Below, in pieces: positions 1-5,698 of a DNA stretch of 5,698 bases. Position numbers and translations under genes: made by a program. The notes below the pieces were generated by a model. It searched no databases. It had not been told where the DNA came from and worked only from the letters and a program-made list of their open reading frames with translations. Origin of the DNA: an uncultured Pseudorhodoferax sp. (lineage in GTDB: Bacteria > Pseudomonadota > Gammaproteobacteria > Burkholderiales > Burkholderiaceae); NCBI GenBank assembly GCA_913776795.1, contig CAJYRH010000514.1, positions 1-5,698 of the forward strand, written 5' to 3'. Within the stretch, counting starts at the first letter, position 1. Each line of letters begins with the position of its first letter.

Positions 1-2
1 AG

Positions 3-173
3 ATCCCGGCCGGCAACACCTTCGCCAAGCAGATCCTGACCGATTCGACCAACGCGCTGAAGACCGAAGGGTCGCTGGCGCCGCTGGAGGCGAAGGCGAA
101 GACGGCGGCGAACGGCAAGCTCGCCGCCGGCACGGCCGACGCGTATCTGGGCAGCGGCGAGTATGCGAAGGCC
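3..173 (+). other. TPR-like segment fused in frame upstream of the GAF domain
   Basis: Reading the same frame as the regulator, codons 1-57 give an Ala/Lys-rich helical stretch beginning IPAGNTFAKQIL and ending GTADAYLGSGEYAKA. The end fits helix A of a tetratricopeptide repeat: Tyr, then Gly, aromatic and Ala at the spacing of TPR positions 11, 15, 17 and 20. AcoR-type proteins usually carry here an N-terminal helical region with a Ser-Trp-x-Arg type motif, which is absent. The switch to regulator-like sequence falls at about 165-182 (AKANQRLAAAARP). It may be a chimeric contig join, a true fusion, or a diverged N-terminus. No start codon is visible, so it begins outside the window. Confidence 0.45.
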
Positions 174-1037
174 AACCAGCGGCTCGCGGCGGCTGCGCGG
201 CCGGTGCTCGCCCGGCTTGCGCAGGCCCTGGCGCAGACGCGCTACTTCGCGATCCTCGCCAACGCCGACGGCGTGGTGGTCGACGCCCAGGGCGCGATTG
301 ACCGCAGCGACAGCCGCGCGCTGCTCATCACGCGCATCGGCGCCGATCTCTCCGAAGCCCGCGTGGGAACGACGGCGATCGGTGCGGCGCTGATCGAACG
401 GCAACCGGTGTGGCTGCACCGCGCCGAACACTTCTTCGCCGATACCGCAGCCTACAGCTGCGCAGGTGCGCCGCTGCATGGCCCGGACGGCAGCCTGGCC
501 GGCATGCTGGACCTGACCGGCATCGACGTGGCCGAGCGGCCCGAACTGCAGCACCTGGCCGCCCAGGCCGCGCGCAGCATCGACAACGCCCTGGCGCAGG
601 CCGTGCCGCACGCGCTCGCGCTGCGGCTGAGCTGGCCCGGCACCGCGCCGGGCAGCGACGCGGACGGCCTGCTGGCACTGGATGGCGATGGCGTCGTCGT
701 GGGCGCCAACCCTTCGGCACGCGCGATGCTGGCGCTGCCCGGGCACGGCGCAGGCATGCATGTGGCCGAGCTGTTCGCCATTCCCCATGCCAGCCTGTTC
801 GATGCCGCGCAGCAGGCGCGGGCACTCGATGTGCCCCTGTGGTCCGGTCTGCGCCTGTGCGTGCTGCCGCAGTTGCCCGGGCGGGCCGATCCTCAGCAGG
901 CTGCGTCCTCGCTCCGCGCGGTGGAGGACGCGATGATCCGGCGCGCTGTGGCCGAGGCGCGCGGCAATGTGGCGCTGGCCGCCCGCCGGCTGGGCATCAG
1001 CCGGGCCACGCTGTACCGCAAGCTTGGCCGCCGCTGA
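3..1037 (+). CDS. AcoR-like GAF/Fis-HTH transcriptional regulator lacking the sigma-54 AAA+ domain (5' partial)
   Basis: The frame is open from the left edge to TGA at 1035-1037. Numbering from an internal GTG at 204 (277 residues), residues 1 to about 125 are a GAF sensor domain of the AcoR (acetoin/glycerol catabolism activator) type, with RVGTTAIGAAL, VWLHRAEHFF, YSCAGAPL and GMLDLTG. Residues about 153-180 look PAS-like (DGLLALDGDGVVVGANPSAR). Residues 235-277 form a Fis-type helix-turn-helix (GNVALAARRLGISRATLYRK) that ends the protein. No Walker A (GESGTGKE-like) or GAFTGA motif lies between PAS and HTH, so it should not drive sigma-54 open-complex formation; it probably binds DNA and senses a small ligand. 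The GTG is not the likely start, because conserved family sequence (NQRLAAAARPVLARL) extends upstream to about 174. Upstream of that, residues do not resemble an AcoR N-terminus (see separate entry). Family call is firm; ligand and targets are unknown. Confidence 0.82.
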   Translation: MPAGNTFAKQILTDSTNALKTEGSLAPLEAKAKTAANGKLAAGTADAYLGSGEYAKANQRLAAAARPVLARLAQALAQTRYFAILANADGVVVDAQGAIDRSDSRALLITRIGADLSEARVGTTAIGAALIERQPVWLHRAEHFFADTAAYSCAGAPLHGPDGSLAGMLDLTGIDVAERPELQHLAAQAARSIDNALAQAVPHALALRLSWPGTAPGSDADGLLALDGDGVVVGANPSARAMLALPGHGAGMHVAELFAIPHASLFDAAQQARALDVPLWSGLRLCVLPQLPGRADPQQAASSLRAVEDAMIRRAVAEARGNVALAARRLGISRATLYRKLGRR

Positions 1038-1175
1038 CAGCCTGGACCTGACCCGATCGGGCCGTTTCCAGCGCAGGACGCGCGGCCCGGTCACGGCGAG
1101 CGCCCATTGCCCAGGCGCCTGGCTGTGCTGGCACGACGCTCACCCCCGAAGGCGCGCGGCATCAAGCCGCATGGC

Positions 1176-1181
1176 GATAAT
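1176..1181 (+). promoter_or_regulatory. Candidate -10 element for the DUF2059 gene
   Basis: GATAAT differs from the TATAAT consensus at one base, in the spacer between the regulator and the TTG start 60 bases downstream. No recognisable TTGACA-like -35 lies 16-18 bases upstream; that stretch is GCGCG-rich. A small inverted repeat (GCGGC-ATCAA-GCCGC, 1156-1170) sits just upstream. Weak evidence only. Confidence 0.3.
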
Positions 1182-1229
1182 GGCCGGCACGCCCGCGCGG
1201 CCGGACTCCGTACGCCGCGCCCACACCAC

Positions 1230-1234
1230 AGGAA
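1230..1234 (+). promoter_or_regulatory. Ribosome binding site deciding a TTG start
   Basis: AGGAA lies 7 bases before the TTG at 1242. It supports that codon as the start, together with the signal peptide that begins exactly there. The frame is open further upstream, to 1107, but that extension is Arg/His-rich and has no comparable Shine-Dalgarno sequence next to a start. Confidence 0.6.
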
Positions 1235-1241
1235 CCACGCC

Positions 1242-1814
1242 TTGAACAAGATCCTCGCCGCTGCATTGCTGGTCGCGGCCAGCACCCTGGCCCACGCCGA
1301 AACCTCGCCCGCCAAGAAGGAGCTCGTCGGCAAGGTGCTGCAGCTGCAGCGGCCCATCGTCGAGACGCAGGTGCGCGGGCTCGCGGAGCGGCCGGCCGTC
1401 GGGATCATCCAGTCGGTGAACGCCGTCATCCAGCAGCGCGTGCCACTGGAAAAGCGCGAGGCGCTGATCCGCGACGTCCAGGCGGAAGTGCGCAAGTTCG
1501 TCGACGAAAGCACGCCCATCCTGCGCGAAGGTGCGGTGCGCCTGCTGCCCTCGACCACCGGCGCCGTGCTGGAGGCCAAGTTCTCCGAGGCCGAACTGAA
1601 GCAGCTGATCGCCGCGCTGGAGGCCCCGGCCTTCCGCAAGTACCAGCAGACCAACGAGGAGATGTTCCGCCCGCTGGCCGAGAAGCTCGGCCCCGAGGTG
1701 CGTGGCGAGATGGAGCCCAAACTCAAGGCGCTCGAGGCGAGCATCCGCAAGAAGCTGGATGCCGCGATCGGCGCGCCCGAGGCCAGCCCGGCGGCGCCTG
1801 CCGCCAAGCCCTGA
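1242..1814 (+). CDS. Exported DUF2059-type protein of unknown function
   Basis: A 190-residue protein starting at TTG. Residues 1-19 form a Sec signal peptide: Lys near the start, hydrophobic core ILAAALLVAAS, and a cleavage site at AHA before ET. The mature protein is predicted to be periplasmic, almost wholly helical and rich in charged residues. Residues about 80-140 resemble DUF2059, including FSEAELKQLIAALEAPAFRK, which matches that family's pattern of an acidic/Leu helix, an aliphatic run and a conserved (S/A)P. The C-terminus is a short Ala/Pro tail (ASPAAPAAKP). The role of DUF2059 proteins is not established; no catalytic residues are visible. The gene follows the regulator by 204 bases and converges on the EgtB-like gene, with stop codons 3 bases apart. 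The start was chosen from the signal peptide and the ribosome binding site. Certain as a gene; moderately sure of the family. Confidence 0.82.
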   Translation: MNKILAAALLVAASTLAHAETSPAKKELVGKVLQLQRPIVETQVRGLAERPAVGIIQSVNAVIQQRVPLEKREALIRDVQAEVRKFVDESTPILREGAVRLLPSTTGAVLEAKFSEAELKQLIAALEAPAFRKYQQTNEEMFRPLAEKLGPEVRGEMEPKLKALEASIRKKLDAAIGAPEASPAAPAAKP

Positions 1815-1817
1815 GAT

Positions 1818-3032
1818 TCAGAGCGCGCAGCTGCGAAAGCCGACGAAGCGCCAGTCGTCGTCTGGCATCGCAAATCCACGCAGGCCACGGTCATGGAGCC
1901 GGGCCCGCGTTGCGAACGACGCACCGCGCAACACGCGCGCACGCCCGAACCACGGCTGGCTCAGGGTCGCCCAGGGCCCCGGCTTGAAGCCGGGCCAGGG
2001 CTGCAACGTTCCGGCCATCCATTCATGCACCGCGCCCCAGTCGAAGCCGCGCCGGGCCGCCGTACGGGCAGCGCAGTCCCACTCGGCCTCCGTCGGCAGG
2101 CGCCGGCCGGCCCAGCGACACCAGGCGTCGGCCTCCCACCAGCTGACATGCATGGCACTGTGCTCGGCCGACATGCGCACCGGCCGGCCGAAGCGCTGCT
2201 GCAGAACGGCGCCGCTGGCCACGCCGATCTGTTCCACGTAGCGCGGCCCACGCCGGCCCTCGTCCAGCGCCTGCGCACGCTCCAGCCAGGCCCAGCCCTC
2301 GGGCTGCCATAGTTCGACACGGTCGTAGCCACCGTCGTCGACGAACTCCACGAACTGGGCCCAGCTGACGGGTTGCGCATCGATCTCGAACTCGAGAATC
2401 TGCACCGAATGCGCCCATTGCTCGTTGTCGAGCACGAGGCCGGTGGGCATGGCGCCGAGCTGCCAGCGGGTGGCCGGCACCACCAGCGGCGCGGATGGGC
2501 GCCGCGGGTCGCGTGCCAGCAGCGGCACCGGCACGCCCAGTCGCTGGGCCTGCACCAGGATGTCCTCGCCGCGCTGGTCCTCGTGCAGCACCGCCAGGCG
2601 GAAGAAGTACAGGCCGGCATCGGTGTCGGGCGCCTTCTCCAGCAGTTCCAGCGTGCTTTCCAGTTGCTCCAGCAGATAGGACCGCGTGCTGGCCGCGTCG
2701 GGCCCCTGCTCTGCGCCGTCGGCCCACCACAGGTCGGCGCGCGCTTCGATGGATGCCACGCGCACGGGTTGTGGCGGGCAGGCCGCGCCCTGGTGGCGTT
2801 GCGGGTTGCGGCCGATCCAGCTTTCGGCAAACCAGCCTGCACGGCCGGCCAGCCACAGCGGATCGCCCGTCCGGCATGCCATGCCCGCACCGTGGCGTTC
2901 GCACATGTCCACGAGGTGCAGCGTGTGGTTGCGTGCGTCCATCAGGGCCAGCGACAGGGCCTCGCGGCCGGCGCGGCGGAAGGCGGGCGTGTCCACGGAC
3001 GCGGACAGCGTGGCGGCGGAAGACATCGGCAT
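1818..3032 (-). CDS. EgtB/SUMF1-family protein (DinB-like + FGE-sulfatase domains) with altered iron-ligand residues
   Basis: A 404-residue protein read right to left. Residues about 18-170 match the DinB-like half of EgtB-type sulfoxide synthases (LSLALMDARNHTL; DPLWLAGRAGWFAESWIGRN; LYFFRLAVLHEDQRGE). Residues about 180-404 form a C-type-lectin-like FGE-sulfatase domain (FEIDAQPVSWAQFVEFVDDG; HVSWWEADAWCRWAGRRLPT; VLRGASFATRAR; terminal GFRSCAL). The family includes EgtB (ergothioneine), OvoA (ovothiol) and SenA (selenoneine), mononuclear iron enzymes that join sulfur or selenium to trimethylhistidine. EgtB binds iron through one His in the first DinB motif plus the HxxxHxE motif. Here these read GRAGWF (Arg64) and H150-EDQ-R154-GE, leaving one ligand. 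Classic chemistry is therefore doubtful. The FGE copper-site cysteine pair is also absent. ATG at 3026 is an alternative start; neither has a clear ribosome binding site. No partner biosynthesis genes are visible nearby. Confidence 0.85.
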   Translation of the reverse strand: MPMSSAATLSASVDTPAFRRAGREALSLALMDARNHTLHLVDMCERHGAGMACRTGDPLWLAGRAGWFAESWIGRNPQRHQGAACPPQPVRVASIEARADLWWADGAEQGPDAASTRSYLLEQLESTLELLEKAPDTDAGLYFFRLAVLHEDQRGEDILVQAQRLGVPVPLLARDPRRPSAPLVVPATRWQLGAMPTGLVLDNEQWAHSVQILEFEIDAQPVSWAQFVEFVDDGGYDRVELWQPEGWAWLERAQALDEGRRGPRYVEQIGVASGAVLQQRFGRPVRMSAEHSAMHVSWWEADAWCRWAGRRLPTEAEWDCAARTAARRGFDWGAVHEWMAGTLQPWPGFKPGPWATLSQPWFGRARVLRGASFATRARLHDRGLRGFAMPDDDWRFVGFRSCAL

Positions 3033-3037
3033 GGGCC

Positions 3038-3043
3038 ATTATG
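3038..3043 (-). promoter_or_regulatory. Candidate -10 element abutting the EgtB-like start (possible leaderless mRNA)
   Basis: On the minus strand CATAAT ends 5 bases before the ATG at 3032, which would place transcription initiation at or next to the start codon. No Shine-Dalgarno sequence lies upstream of either ATG (3032 or 3026), which fits a leaderless message. No clear -35 is present, so this is tentative. Confidence 0.28.
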
Positions 3044-3093
3044 GACACGGTGGTCGGCGCGGATTCCCATGCGCGGGCAGCGATGGCGCACCC

Positions 3094-3101
3094 TATAAAA
3101 T
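3094..3101 (+). promoter_or_regulatory. Candidate -10 element for the TRAP operon
   Basis: TATAAAAT stands out as an AT-rich island in the divergent intergenic region, about 90 bases before the dctQ start. It can be read as TATAAA or TAAAAT. No good -35 is seen 17 bases upstream, so it may need an activator. The same bases on the minus strand (ATTTTATA) could serve the EgtB-like gene instead, with a leader of about 60 bases. Confidence 0.38.
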
Positions 3102-3183
3102 CCGCGCGCCTCACGCACCCGATCTGCTGGCGCACAACGCCGGTGTGTCGGGTGCTTTCGTATCGGGGGCATCCAACTCAAAC

Positions 3184-3190
3184 GGGGAAG
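3184..3190 (+). promoter_or_regulatory. Ribosome binding site of dctQ
   Basis: A purine run, GGGGAAG, lies just before the ATG at 3193. It settles the start: the frame is open far upstream (to 2686), but only because it runs antisense to the EgtB-like gene and then through the intergenic region. Confidence 0.6.
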
Positions 3191-3192
3191 AC

Positions 3193-3804
3193 ATGCAAGG
3201 CTTGTTAAAGCTCTCGCGGGCCATCGATTGGCTCAACGTCCAGGTCGGCAAGTGGGTGATCTGGCTGATCCTGGCGTCCACCGCCATCAGCGCCATCAAC
3301 GCCGTGGTGCGCAAGGCGTTCAACACCAGTTCCAACGCCTACCTCGAAGTGCAGTGGTACCTGTTCGCCTGGTCCTTCCTCGTGGCCGCTGGCTTCACGC
3401 TGCTCAACCGCGAGCACGTGCGCATCGACGTGCTCAACAGCCGGCTGTCCAAGAGGGCGCAGATCTGGATCGACATCGTCGGCTTCGCGCTGTTCCTCAC
3501 GCCGCTGTGCCTTTTGGTGCTGTATTACACGGTGCCCATGACGCAGCAGATGTACCAGACCGGCGAGATGTCGGGCAACCCAGGCGGCCTGATCCGCTGG
3601 CCCGTGTGGCTGGCCCTTCCGGTGGGCTTTTCGCTGCTGATGCTGCAGGGCTGGTCCGAGCTCATCAAGCGCATCGCCTTCCTGACCGGGGACGGCCCGG
3701 ATCCGACGCTCAAGGCAGGCGAGAAGAGCGCCGAGGAAGAGCTGACCGAAATCCTGCGCGAGCGCGAGGCGGCCAAGGCCGCTGGCGCCGGCGCCGCCCG
3801 CTGA
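3193..3804 (+). CDS. dctQ: TRAP transporter small permease subunit (DctQ family)
   Basis: A 203-residue inner-membrane protein with four predicted membrane helices at about residues 20-42, 52-71, 92-113 and 134-155. The DctQ signature LNREHVRIDVL (71-81) follows helix 2, and EVQWYLFAWSF begins it. Sequence style fits the group annotated as 'mannitol/chloroaromatic compound' TRAP small permeases (COG4665). In TRAP (tripartite ATP-independent periplasmic) transporters this subunit pairs with the large permease and helps dock the substrate-loaded periplasmic receptor; uptake is driven by the sodium gradient. Residues about 177-203 form a charged, probably cytoplasmic helix (EKSAEEELTEILRERE) ending in Ala/Gly. 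It lies 15 bases upstream of dctM, clearly one operon. Start supported by the ribosome binding site at 3184-3190 and by the membrane topology. Substrate unknown. Confidence 0.92.
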   Translation: MQGLLKLSRAIDWLNVQVGKWVIWLILASTAISAINAVVRKAFNTSSNAYLEVQWYLFAWSFLVAAGFTLLNREHVRIDVLNSRLSKRAQIWIDIVGFALFLTPLCLLVLYYTVPMTQQMYQTGEMSGNPGGLIRWPVWLALPVGFSLLMLQGWSELIKRIAFLTGDGPDPTLKAGEKSAEEELTEILREREAAKAAGAGAAR

Positions 3805-3819
3805 CCGGAGCACGCATCG

Positions 3820-5640
3820 ATGGAATTCATCACCACCAACTTCGCCCCGATCATGTTCGCGGGGTTGATCTGTTTCCTGCTGCTGGGGTTTCCGGTCGCG
3901 TTCAGCCTGGGCGCCTGCGGGCTCGCCTTCGGCATCATCGGCATCGAGCTTGGCGTGTTCCCGGCCTCCGTGCTGGCCTGGCTGCCACAGCGGCTGATCG
4001 GCATCATGGCCAACGATACGCTGCTGGCGGTGCCCTTCTTCACGCTGATGGGCCTGATCCTGGAACGCAGCGGCATGGCAGAGGACCTGCTCGACACGGT
4101 CGGCCAGGTGTTCGGACCCATGCGCGGCGGTCTGGCGCTTGCCGTGGTCTTCGTGGGCGCGCTGCTGGCGGCCACCACGGGCGTGGTGGCGGCCTCCGTG
4201 ATCTCCATGGGCCTGATCTCGCTGCCGATCATGCTGCGCTACGGCTACGACCGCAAGTTCACGAGCGGCGTGATCGCGGCCTCCGGAACGCTGGCGCAGA
4301 TCATTCCGCCCTCGCTGGTGCTGATCATCATGGCCGACCAGCTCGGCCGCAGCGTGGGCGACATGTACAAGGGCGCCTTCGTGCCGGCCTTCATGCTGGT
4401 GGGCTGCTATGTGGCCTACATCGCCTTCCTGGCCATTTTCAAGCCCAAGAGCGTGCCGGCGCTGCCGCCCGAGGCGCGCATCTACCGCGAGGCCAACGGC
4501 AGTGGCGGCTACCCCTCGCTGCTGGTGCTCACCATCATCTCCTTTCTGGTGTCGGCGTTCCTGGCGCGGCACATGGCCGAGGTGCACAGCTGGTGGCTGG
4601 AGGAGCAAATCACCAGCGTCGCCACCGACGAGAAGATCGTGGTCGCCATGTGCGGTGGCGCCACCGTCGCCCTGCTGATCGCGCTGGTCAACAAGTTCAC
4701 CGGCCTGGGCCTGCTGTCCCGGCTGGCCGAGCGCGTGACCTTCGTGCTGATTCCGCCGCTGCTGCTGATCTTCCTGGTGCTGGGCACCATCTTCCTGGGC
4801 GTGGCCACGCCGACCGAAGGCGGCGCCATGGGTGCCATCGGCGCGCTGGTGATGGCCTTTGCGCGCGGCCGCCTGAACATGGCGCTGCTCAAGCAGGCGC
4901 TGGCCTCGACCACCAAGCTGGGCAGCTTCGTGATGTTCATCCTGATCGGCGCCACCGTCTTCGGCCTGGTGTTCCAGGCAGCCGACGGCCCGATCTGGGT
5001 CGAGCACCTGCTGTCCAGCCTGCCGGGCGGCCAGATCGGTTTCCTGATCTTCGTGAACCTGCTGGTGTTTGTGCTGGCCTTCTTCCTGGACTACTTCGAG
5101 CTGTCCTTCATCGTCGTGCCGCTGCTGGCCCCCGTGGCCGACAAGCTGGGCATCGACCTGATCTGGTTCGGCGTGCTGCTGGCCATGAACATGCAGACCT
5201 CGTTCATGCACCCGCCGTTCGGCTTCGCGCTGTTCTTCCTGCGCTCGGTCGCTCCCGACAAGCCTTATGTGGACCGCGTGACCAAGAAGGTCATGGACCC
5301 GGTCACGACCATGCAGATCTACAAGGGCGCGATCCCGTTCCTGCTGATCCAGCTGTTCATGGTGGGGGTCATGATCACGTTCCCGAACCTGGTCACGGGC
5401 AGCCTGGACAAGCAGCAGACCTACGACCTCAAGGCTGTCGGCGAGCAGATGCGCCAGGGACTGCAGCCCGAAGCCGGTGAAGGCTACGGCTCGGAAGGTG
5501 GCTACGGTGCCGACGAGAAGGCGGAGCAGCCCGAGGGCGGCGCATCTGCGCCCGAGGCGCCGGCGCCCGACGCCCCGGCGGCCGCCGAGGACGATCCCAT
5601 GAAGGCCATGCAGGACGCGCTCAAGCAGCAAAAGCGCTAG
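3820..5640 (+). CDS. dctM: TRAP transporter large permease subunit (DctM family), long form with C-terminal tail
   Basis: A 606-residue polytopic inner-membrane protein, the substrate- and ion-translocating subunit of a TRAP importer. Family landmarks: GFPVAFSLG (23-31), PFFTLMGLILERSGMA (72-87), GALLAATTGVVAASV (113-127), GTLAQIIPPSLVLIIMAD (156-173), ATPTEGGAMGAIGAL (329-343), DYFELSFIVVPLLAPVA (424-440), MHPPFGFALFFLRSVAP (463-479). Typical DctM proteins have roughly 430 residues. The excess comes from an internal region at about 209-300, containing two extra hydrophobic helices (about 233-249 and 272-291), and a soluble tail at about 530-606 rich in Gly, Glu, Ala and Pro that ends in a short amphipathic helix (DDPMKAMQDALKQQKR). 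The long form fits the COG4664/FcbT3-like group. GGAG at 3807-3810 precedes the ATG by 9 bases. No periplasmic receptor gene follows within the remaining 58 bases. Confidence 0.93.
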   Translation: MEFITTNFAPIMFAGLICFLLLGFPVAFSLGACGLAFGIIGIELGVFPASVLAWLPQRLIGIMANDTLLAVPFFTLMGLILERSGMAEDLLDTVGQVFGPMRGGLALAVVFVGALLAATTGVVAASVISMGLISLPIMLRYGYDRKFTSGVIAASGTLAQIIPPSLVLIIMADQLGRSVGDMYKGAFVPAFMLVGCYVAYIAFLAIFKPKSVPALPPEARIYREANGSGGYPSLLVLTIISFLVSAFLARHMAEVHSWWLEEQITSVATDEKIVVAMCGGATVALLIALVNKFTGLGLLSRLAERVTFVLIPPLLLIFLVLGTIFLGVATPTEGGAMGAIGALVMAFARGRLNMALLKQALASTTKLGSFVMFILIGATVFGLVFQAADGPIWVEHLLSSLPGGQIGFLIFVNLLVFVLAFFLDYFELSFIVVPLLAPVADKLGIDLIWFGVLLAMNMQTSFMHPPFGFALFFLRSVAPDKPYVDRVTKKVMDPVTTMQIYKGAIPFLLIQLFMVGVMITFPNLVTGSLDKQQTYDLKAVGEQMRQGLQPEAGEGYGSEGGYGADEKAEQPEGGASAPEAPAPDAPAAAEDDPMKAMQDALKQQKR

Positions 5641-5676
5641 CGCGGCCGCCGGGCGCGGCGGTCAATCGCTCCTGCG

Positions 5677-5698
5677 CCTGCGGCGTCTGCGCCGCAGG
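5677..5698 (+). terminator. GC-rich hairpin after dctM, probable terminator
   Basis: CCTGCGGCG and CGCCGCAGG form a perfect 9-base-pair stem around a TCTG tetraloop, 36 bases after the dctM stop. The window ends at the last stem base, so a following T-run cannot be seen. A weaker hairpin (CCGCC/GGCGG with a 6-base loop, 5646-5661) precedes it. If it is a terminator, the operon is just dctQ-dctM. Confidence 0.5.

Noticed and set aside
1052..1061. CCCGATCGGG just after the regulator stop, considered as a terminator
   Set aside because: The stem would be only 4 base pairs with a 2-base loop, and there is no run of T residues after it.
1111..1122. A 12-base perfect palindrome, CCAGGCGCCTGG, in the spacer after the regulator
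   Set aside because: In DNA this GC-rich a 12-base palindrome is not rare by chance. There is no second copy, no T-run and no clear placement relative to a promoter, so neither operator nor terminator can be supported.
2023..3135. Long alternative minus-strand frames over the EgtB-like gene (also 1961-2890), and plus-strand frames at 2373-3208
   Set aside because: The 404-residue frame carries all the DinB and FGE motifs. The alternatives are Arg/Ala/Pro-rich and motif-free.
3228..5480. A 750-codon plus-strand open frame overlapping dctQ and dctM in another frame
   Set aside because: It is Arg/Gly/Ala/His-rich with no recognisable domain, and spans the boundary of two well-supported genes. 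It is a GC-driven frame shadow.
3205..5631. An 808-codon open frame on the minus strand opposite the TRAP genes
   Set aside because: Its translation is extremely rich in His, Gln, Asp, Glu and Arg, as expected from reading the reverse complement of Leu/Val/Ile-rich membrane codons (CTG gives CAG, GTG gives CAC, ATC gives GAT). dctQ and dctM have clear family motifs on the plus strand, so this is a shadow of GC-rich coding.
3193..5640. The possibility that the EgtB-like gene and the TRAP operon form one pathway, e.g. uptake of an ergothioneine-type precursor
   Set aside because: They are divergent neighbours only. No methyltransferase, lyase or selenosugar synthase gene is present, and the altered iron site argues against standard thiol-histidine synthesis.

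Overview
The window is GC-rich DNA with closely packed genes and strong G/C preference at third codon positions. The protein families look like those of a betaproteobacterium of the Burkholderiales, most likely Comamonadaceae. That placement is inferred from remembered family resemblance, not from a search. I see no rRNA, tRNA, CRISPR array, insertion sequence, transposase or phage gene.

Left to right: (1) An AcoR-type regulator, open at the left edge (3-1037, +), has a GAF domain, a PAS-like stretch and a Fis-type helix-turn-helix, but no sigma-54 AAA+ domain. Its first ~57 residues read like the end of a TPR protein rather than a normal AcoR N-terminus, so the left edge may be a chimeric join. 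(2) A ~200-base spacer with a weak promoter candidate leads to a small exported DUF2059-type protein starting at TTG (1242-1814, +). (3) A convergent gene (1818-3032, -), with its stop only 3 bases away, encodes an EgtB/SUMF1-family protein (N-terminal DinB-like half, C-terminal FGE-sulfatase half). Two of the three expected iron-ligand histidines read as arginine. (4) A 160-base divergent intergenic region carries candidate promoters for both directions. (5) A two-gene TRAP transporter operon follows: small permease DctQ (3193-3804, +) and large permease DctM (3820-5640, +), ending in a GC-rich hairpin at the right edge.

The TRAP pair would form the membrane part of a sodium-coupled importer for an organic acid. 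The periplasmic receptor (DctP) is not in the window, so the substrate is unknown. Nothing in the sequence ties the regulator, the DUF2059 protein or the EgtB-like protein functionally to the transporter. I do not see a convincing new multi-gene system. The best leads are the altered metal site of the EgtB-like protein, the odd N-terminus and missing AAA+ domain of the regulator, and a possible leaderless start for the EgtB-like gene.
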